Assembly: GCF_900240995.1 (NCBI RefSeq)
Contig: NZ_LT965957.1
Coordinates: 227,176-291,175 of the forward strand
Direction: 5' to 3'
From: Bacillus sp. Marseille-P3661
GTDB lineage: Bacteria; Bacillota; Bacilli; Bacillales; Bacillaceae_J
Length of the DNA: 64,000 bases
This document shows positions 60,125 through 64,000 of the stretch, piece after piece (position 1 is the stretch's first letter; every line of letters starts with the position of its first letter). The translations under genes and the position numbers were made by a program. Below the pieces are notes generated by a model. That model was not told where the DNA came from and searched no databases. It was given only the letters and a program-made list of their open reading frames with translations.

Positions 60125-61189
60125 TTAATTTTCTGAAATCAATTTTACAGCTTCATCATAGATTGCTTGTCCAGGTATGCCTTTTGCTTCCATATCAGCA
60201 ATCCACTTTTCCGCTACAACTTGTGATGCGTCTTTATATTTTTGAACTTCCTCATCCGGTAGTTCAATAAATTCAACGCCCATTTCCTTTGCTTTCGCTT
60301 CAGCTGCTGCTTTTTGACCGTCGTATGCTTCACCGGCTTTTTGTGCCATTTGGAGACCAACTAATCCTTCAATTGTTGCTTGGTCATCAGCAGGTAGCTT
60401 GTCCCAACTGCCTTTATTCATCACAGTATAATATAAATTTGTATTAAAATTACCAAGTGTTACATAATCAACTACATCGAATAAATTAAAGTCAGCAATA
60501 GCTGAAATTGGTAATACACCGCCATCAATTACACCTTTTTGTAGTGCATCATACATTTCTGGAGCTGGTAGTGAAACCGGAGTTGCCCCCCAAGATTCAA
60601 TCATGCCACTACCTTCAACAGATGGAGTTCTTAATTTTAAACCTTTAACATCTTCAAAACTTCTTACAGCCTTGCCTTTTGTAATGATCATATATGGATC
60701 AACCGCATGAAACCACAGTGGCTTTACCTCTGAATACTCAGCTTGAATTTCTGGAAATGTTTCATATAATTTTTGAGCAACGACACTTAGTTCTGCTGCG
60801 TTGCCATCTGTCATAAATGGTAAATGAAGGACAGAGTGTACAGGAAATTTGCCTGCATTATAACCTTGAATTCCCCAACCAGCATCCATGATCCCAGTTA
60901 CAACGTTATCATAAGTTTCTTTAGGTCCGCCTAAAGCGCCACCTGGATAAATGTCAAATATAACTCTGTTTTCTGTGGCAGCTGCAACTTCTTCAGCCCA
61001 AGCTGTTTTTACATCATCTTGAACATGATCTGGTGAATTCATATGACCTAACTTAAATTCGAATGTTTCACCTGAACTACCTTTACCTTCCGGGCTTGGT
61101 TCTGAACCTGTGCTAGATGAACTACAAGCAGATACTGTTAACATCATTAAAACGATAAAACTTACAAAAGGAATTCTATATCTATTCAT
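60125..61189 (-). CDS. dctP: TRAP transporter solute-binding lipoprotein DctP
   Basis: The 354-aa protein has a lipoprotein signal ending in LTVSAC (Cys near residue 22), a short Ser/Gly linker, then a DctP-type binding domain with KLGHMNSPDHVQ at its start. A conserved Arg region (GLKLRTPSVEGSGMIESWGA) contacts the carboxylate in family members. ATG at 61189 follows GGGGGGATATGG. A longer frame upstream reads through the palindrome and cre site and is rejected. The gene may have its own promoter in the 120-bp gap, with a cre site. Confidence 0.93.
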   Translation of the reverse strand: MNRYRIPFVSFIVLMMLTVSACSSSSTGSEPSPEGKGSSGETFEFKLGHMNSPDHVQDDVKTAWAEEVAAATENRVIFDIYPGGALGGPKETYDNVVTGIMDAGWGIQGYNAGKFPVHSVLHLPFMTDGNAAELSVVAQKLYETFPEIQAEYSEVKPLWFHAVDPYMIITKGKAVRSFEDVKGLKLRTPSVEGSGMIESWGATPVSLPAPEMYDALQKGVIDGGVLPISAIADFNLFDVVDYVTLGNFNTNLYYTVMNKGSWDKLPADDQATIEGLVGLQMAQKAGEAYDGQKAAAEAKAKEMGVEFIELPDEEVQKYKDASQVVAEKWIADMEAKGIPGQAIYDEAVKLISEN

Positions 61190-61213
61190 TCCATATCCCC
61201 CCAAGATTTGGTT

Positions 61214-61251
61214 GGAAGAAAGTTTCTCGAAAATTCGAGAAACTTTCTTCC
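61214..61251. repeat. 38-nt perfect palindromic hairpin upstream of dctP
   Basis: Eighteen bases on each side (GGAAGAAAGTTTCTCGAA and its complement) are paired perfectly around AA. No U-tract follows, so it could be an mRNA stabiliser, a processing site, or a factor-assisted terminator for the dioxygenase transcript. Confidence 0.8.
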
Positions 61252-61258
61252 TTTGAAC

Positions 61259-61272
61259 AATAAACGCTTTCA
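61259..61272 (-). promoter_or_regulatory. cre-like CcpA site upstream of dctPQM
   Basis: The minus strand reads TGAAAGCGTTTATT, matching the cre consensus except at the last two positions. It lies between the dioxygenase stop and dctP and suggests catabolite repression. Confidence 0.5.
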
Positions 61273-61307
61273 TTTCTATTCTTTAAAATGTTCAGAATAT
61301 TTAAATC

Positions 61308-62123
61308 CTAAGCCCCCACCAATTGCTTTTCAAACGTCATTACCGCATTCCAACTACCAGATGATTGTCCAGCCGCAAAAAACTTTGGCTCATGCCCTTC
61401 ACCTAAGAAAGCTAATAGCATAGCTAAATGACGACCACCAGATTCAACTTTTGCAGCACTTGAATATTGCGGCAACATGTTATATGCAGATGCATAATCT
61501 TTATTCATTACAAAATCAATAAATTGCTTATCTAGAGCATGCTCAGAAATAGTCGGCTTGTTTTCTCTACCGCGTACTAAGTTATGTGCCAATGCACCAC
61601 TCGATACAAAGACCACTCTCTTGTCACTCTCTTCTAAAACTCTAGCAATTTCCTGCCCCCATTTGTATGTTTCTTCTAAATTCGCTGCTAATGTAACAGA
61701 TAGATTAATAACAGGAATATCTTCATTAGGAACCAAGTAGCGTAATGGAACTACAGTACCATAATCCCAAACGAATGTTGGGTCTTTAAAGCCTACAACA
61801 CGTAAACCAGCATTTTTTCCTGCTTCGACCAGTTTATCTGCAATTTCTTGGTCACCTGGATAATGGTAATCAACATCACTAATAATATCAGGACATTCTT
61901 GTGCAGTTAGTGTTCCTTTATGGTCAGGAGTACAATCTACAAGGTGATCAAATGTTGATGGCCAATGGCATGAAACTAAAACAATTAGATCTGTCTTGAG
62001 ATCGTAGATCTTTTTTGAAACTTCCTTCATGGCACTAACCATATCTACTTGAAAATCTGGTGCTTGATCCTCATGACAAATGCTTGGTACGTGTGGCGCT
62101 AACATACTCATTACAATACTCAT
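61308..62123 (-). CDS. Class III (LigB-type) extradiol ring-cleavage dioxygenase
   Basis: The 271-aa protein belongs to the LigB/HpaD superfamily of Fe(II) dioxygenases that open catechol rings next to a hydroxyl. Candidate iron ligands are His in MLAPHVPS (near 11), His in VSCHWPSTF (near 50) and Glu in AAKVESGGRH (near 230), with the catalytic His in GALAHNL. DYGTVVPLRYL is family-typical. It resembles homoprotocatechuate-2,3-dioxygenase-like enzymes, so dihydroxyphenyl acids or similar are possible. ATG at 62123 follows GGAGGATGGG. It is followed downstream by dctPQM. Confidence 0.88.
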   Translation of the reverse strand: MSIVMSMLAPHVPSICHEDQAPDFQVDMVSAMKEVSKKIYDLKTDLIVLVSCHWPSTFDHLVDCTPDHKGTLTAQECPDIISDVDYHYPGDQEIADKLVEAGKNAGLRVVGFKDPTFVWDYGTVVPLRYLVPNEDIPVINLSVTLAANLEETYKWGQEIARVLEESDKRVVFVSSGALAHNLVRGRENKPTISEHALDKQFIDFVMNKDYASAYNMLPQYSSAAKVESGGRHLAMLLAFLGEGHEPKFFAAGQSSGSWNAVMTFEKQLVGA

Positions 62124-62164
62124 TTTCCCATCCTCCAATACTAGTAATTGTTTTGTATTAGAAC

Positions 62165-62204
62165 TGACAACCCATTATGTCCCCCAACAAAAAATGGGAT
62201 GTCA
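62165..62204. repeat. Inverted repeat between the tautomerase and dioxygenase genes
   Basis: TGACA-A-CCCAT and ATGGG-A-TGTCA pair with one mismatch around an 18-nt loop in the 114-bp gap. It may modulate relative expression of the two genes. Confidence 0.55.
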
Positions 62205-62237
62205 GATACTAAATTAACTCATGTAACAAAAGGGGTA

Positions 62238-62435
62238 TTACTTTTGAGCATTCCTTTCAGCTACTGAAACACCAGCGATTCCCCAATGTGTTTTAGGGAT
62301 TTCAGTAACAATAACTCGTACACTCTCTTTTGGAGCTTCTAGAGTTTCTGAAACAGTATTTGTAAGATTTTTAATTAAAGCATCCACTTTTTCTGGTGGT
62401 CTACCTTCTAAAATTTGGACGTTAAGTAATGGCAT
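62238..62435 (-). CDS. 4-oxalocrotonate tautomerase family enzyme
   Basis: The 65-aa protein starts MPLLNVQILEGRPPEK, with Pro-2 as the catalytic base after Met removal, and has the EIPKTHWGIAGVSV segment of the family. It isomerises 2-hydroxymuconate-type dienols to the keto form in the meta-cleavage pathway. It lies 23 nt downstream of the hydratase gene and upstream of the dioxygenase gene. Confidence 0.93.
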   Translation of the reverse strand: MPLLNVQILEGRPPEKVDALIKNLTNTVSETLEAPKESVRVIVTEIPKTHWGIAGVSVAERNAQK

Positions 62436-62458
62436 AAATCCGCTCTCCTTCCATTCTA

Positions 62459-63247
62459 CTAATCTACAACTGAAAATGTTACTTCACCAAGTCCATCGAA
62501 TTTACCAACAACATAATCACCTTTGTTAAGTAAAACCGCACCAGTAATACCGCCAGTTAAGATGATGTCACCCTTTTTAACTTTATCACCTTTTTTAGCT
62601 AGCATGTTTGCTAGCATTGCGATTGAATTAGCAGGATGACCAACAACCGCAGCACCAGCACCAAGCTCTTTAATTTCACCATTAATAGTTATTGTGCTGC
62701 CAACTAAATCAAGCTCAAATTGATCTGGTCTCTTTAAAGTTGTGCCAAACACTACACGAGACGTAGATGCATTATCAGCAATTACGTCTGGTAATGTGAA
62801 ATTAAAGTTTTCATAACGACTATCGATAATTTCCAATGCTGGGAGTACATATTCAGTCGCTGCTAGTACTTGAGCGCCAGTAATCCCAGGTCCTTCAATA
62901 TCCTCACCGATAACGAAAGCAATCTCTGCCTCTACTTTTGGATGAATAACATCGCTTAGTGATAGTTTGCCACCATTGTCGATTAACATATAGTCAAATA
63001 CATATCCATAAATCGGATCTTCTACACCCATTTGTTTCATTTTAGCTTGACTCGTTAATCCCATTTTAGGCCCAATGATTTTTTTACCTTCTGCTAATTT
63101 GATGTTCACTAGTTCTTCTTGAACCTGATACGCTTCTTCAACCGTCAAATCTGGTTTGATTTCTGCAGTAACTTTTTTAACTTCTTTTTTCTCATATTCT
63201 CCGTCTAGCAAATATTTTGCAATTTGTGTAATTTGTTCAGTGGTCAT
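62459..63247 (-). CDS. 2-keto-4-pentenoate hydratase / 2-oxo-3-hexenedioate decarboxylase family enzyme
   Basis: The 262-aa protein has the family segments GPKMGLTSQAKMKQMG, PKVEAEIAFVIGEDI (metal-binding Glu residues) and LPALEIIDSRYENFNF. Members either hydrate 2-hydroxypenta-2,4-dienoate (DmpE) or decarboxylate 4-oxalocrotonate (DmpH); sequence alone does not decide. The tautomerase next to it favours the oxalocrotonate branch. It lies 13 nt after the aldolase gene in the same operon. Confidence 0.9.
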   Translation of the reverse strand: MTTEQITQIAKYLLDGEYEKKEVKKVTAEIKPDLTVEEAYQVQEELVNIKLAEGKKIIGPKMGLTSQAKMKQMGVEDPIYGYVFDYMLIDNGGKLSLSDVIHPKVEAEIAFVIGEDIEGPGITGAQVLAATEYVLPALEIIDSRYENFNFTLPDVIADNASTSRVVFGTTLKRPDQFELDLVGSTITINGEIKELGAGAAVVGHPANSIAMLANMLAKKGDKVKKGDIILTGGITGAVLLNKGDYVVGKFDGLGEVTFSVVD

Positions 63248-63260
63248 CTTTTATTTCCTC

Positions 63261-64000
63261 CTAAACGTTCAAGCCTTGCTTTTGTTTTTGAGAGATTTCA
63301 GCTGCTACGTCCACGATCATATCTTCTTGACCGCCTACTACTTTACGCTTACCAAGCTCAATTAGGATATCTCGTGAATCAACGCCAAACTTCGCAGCTG
63401 CACGTTGTGCATGTAATAAGAAACTAGAGTAAACACCAGCATAGCCAAGAACTAGACTACCTTTTTCAATTTCTTGCGGCTTTTCTAGAATTGGTGCAAC
63501 TAGATCTTCAGCAATATCCATCATTTTATATAGATCAATTCCAGTTTTGATTCCCATACGTTCACATACTGCAACTAATACTTCCGTTTGTGTATTCCCT
63601 GCACCTGCACCTAAACATCTAATACTACCGTCGATGCGTGTCGCGCCTTCTTCAATTGCAGCAAGTGTATTTGCCATTGCTAATGACAAGTTATTATGAC
63701 CATGGAAACCAACTTCTACAGTAAGAGTATCTTTTAATGCTCTAATTCTCTCTCTTACTTCATGTGGTAAAAGTGCACCTGCAGAGTCAACTACATAAAC
63801 AATATCTGCGCCGTAGCTTTCCATTAATTTAGCCTGCTCAACTAATTTTGAAGTCGGAACCATATGGGACATCATTAGGAAACCAACTGTTTCAAGACCA
63901 AGTTCTTTTGCTAAAGCGATATGTTGAGGAGCTACGTCAGCTTCGGTAACATGTGTCGCTACACGAGCCATTTTTGCACCTAACCGAGCAGCTTCTTTCA
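63261..64000 (-). CDS. 4-hydroxy-2-oxovalerate aldolase, N-terminus beyond window
   Basis: The frame is open to base 64000, so the N-terminal part (about 90-100 residues) is missing. Visible are [19 protein letters not shown], the metal-binding [17 protein letters not shown] motif near the middle, and [20 protein letters not shown]. These are DmpG/BphI signatures. The enzyme cleaves 4-hydroxy-2-oxovalerate to pyruvate and acetaldehyde and channels the aldehyde to an acylating dehydrogenase, probably encoded just past the right edge. Confidence 0.93.
   Translation of the reverse strand, partial: KEAARLGAKMARVATHVTEADVAPQHIALAKELGLETVGFLMMSHMVPTSKLVEQAKLMESYGADIVYVVDSAGALLPHEVRERIRALKDTLTVEVGFHGHNNLSLAMANTLAAIEEGATRIDGSIRCLGAGAGNTQTEVLVAVCERMGIKTGIDLYKMMDIAEDLVAPILEKPQEIEKGSLVLGYAGVYSSFLLHAQRAAAKFGVDSRDILIELGKRKVVGGQEDMIVDVAAEISQKQKQGLNV

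Noticed and set aside
61190-61273. N-terminal extension of DctP starting at 61273
   Set aside because: It would translate the palindrome and place 28 charged residues before the lipoprotein signal; ATG 61189 has a strong ribosome binding site.

Overview
The window looks like the chromosome of a low-GC Bacillota of the Bacillaceae type. It has AT-rich DNA, strong AGGAGG-type ribosome binding sites, Bacillus-style rRNA signatures, a preQ1-I riboswitch on queCDE, FapR-type control of fabHF, a yceC-H-like tellurite/stress cluster, CcpA-type cre sites and S-layer/LysM wall proteins. The species cannot be fixed from this window. Almost every gene lies on the minus strand.

Layout. 1-4535: an rrn operon (23S running off the left edge, short spacer without tRNAs, 16S, promoter near 4750). 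4978-7008: queuosine precursor operon queC-queD-queE under a preQ1 riboswitch. 7290-9005: PAS-GGDEF-EAL c-di-GMP protein on the plus strand. 9069-13013: two wall proteins that share an unusual N-terminal module. 13167-19942: a SEC-C protein and assorted single genes. 20047-30172: a catabolic cluster (GrdE-like, GrdB-like, amidohydrolase, Rieske protein, TAXI-TRAP transporter, methylmalonate-semialdehyde dehydrogenase) with a divergent LysR regulator. 30240-33642: a HesB-like gene, fabF, fabH and a PgpA-like gene. 33948-44045: ter/yce stress cluster (TelA, YceG, HAD, StiP-like, phosphoribosyltransferase, CitE-like, TerC, three TerD) with an ECF-type promoter. 44433-48194: holin-like protein, UvrD-type helicase, PNPOx-like protein. 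48498-54399: UbiD decarboxylase with a small zinc protein, a TRAP permease, LysR and an AEC carrier. 54470-57913: pyruvate carboxylase. 58168-64000: DctPQM TRAP transporter and a meta-cleavage set (class III extradiol dioxygenase, tautomerase, hydratase/decarboxylase, 4-hydroxy-2-oxovalerate aldolase cut by the window end).

The most notable result is evidence for selenocysteine decoding in two separate genes. The GrdB-like gene (26504-27814) carries an in-frame UGA at the family's selenocysteine position. A 17-nt hairpin with a GGU loop begins exactly 11 nt downstream, which is the geometry of a bacterial SECIS. A HesB/IscA-like gene (30240-30551) has an in-frame UGA at its expected Cys/Sec site and also a downstream hairpin. 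Ordinary annotation would split or truncate both. The GrdB/GrdE pair lacks grdA, grdC and grdD here. It sits instead with a Rieske protein, an amidohydrolase, a TAXI-TRAP importer and an acylating dehydrogenase, which suggests an uncharacterised selenium-dependent catabolic route for an imported organic acid.

The right-hand third is an organic-acid and aromatic catabolic zone. TRAP importers bring substrates in, UbiD and extradiol enzymes process aromatic or unsaturated acids, lower meta-pathway enzymes give pyruvate and an aldehyde, and pyruvate carboxylase could refill oxaloacetate. The linkage between these units is inferred from proximity.
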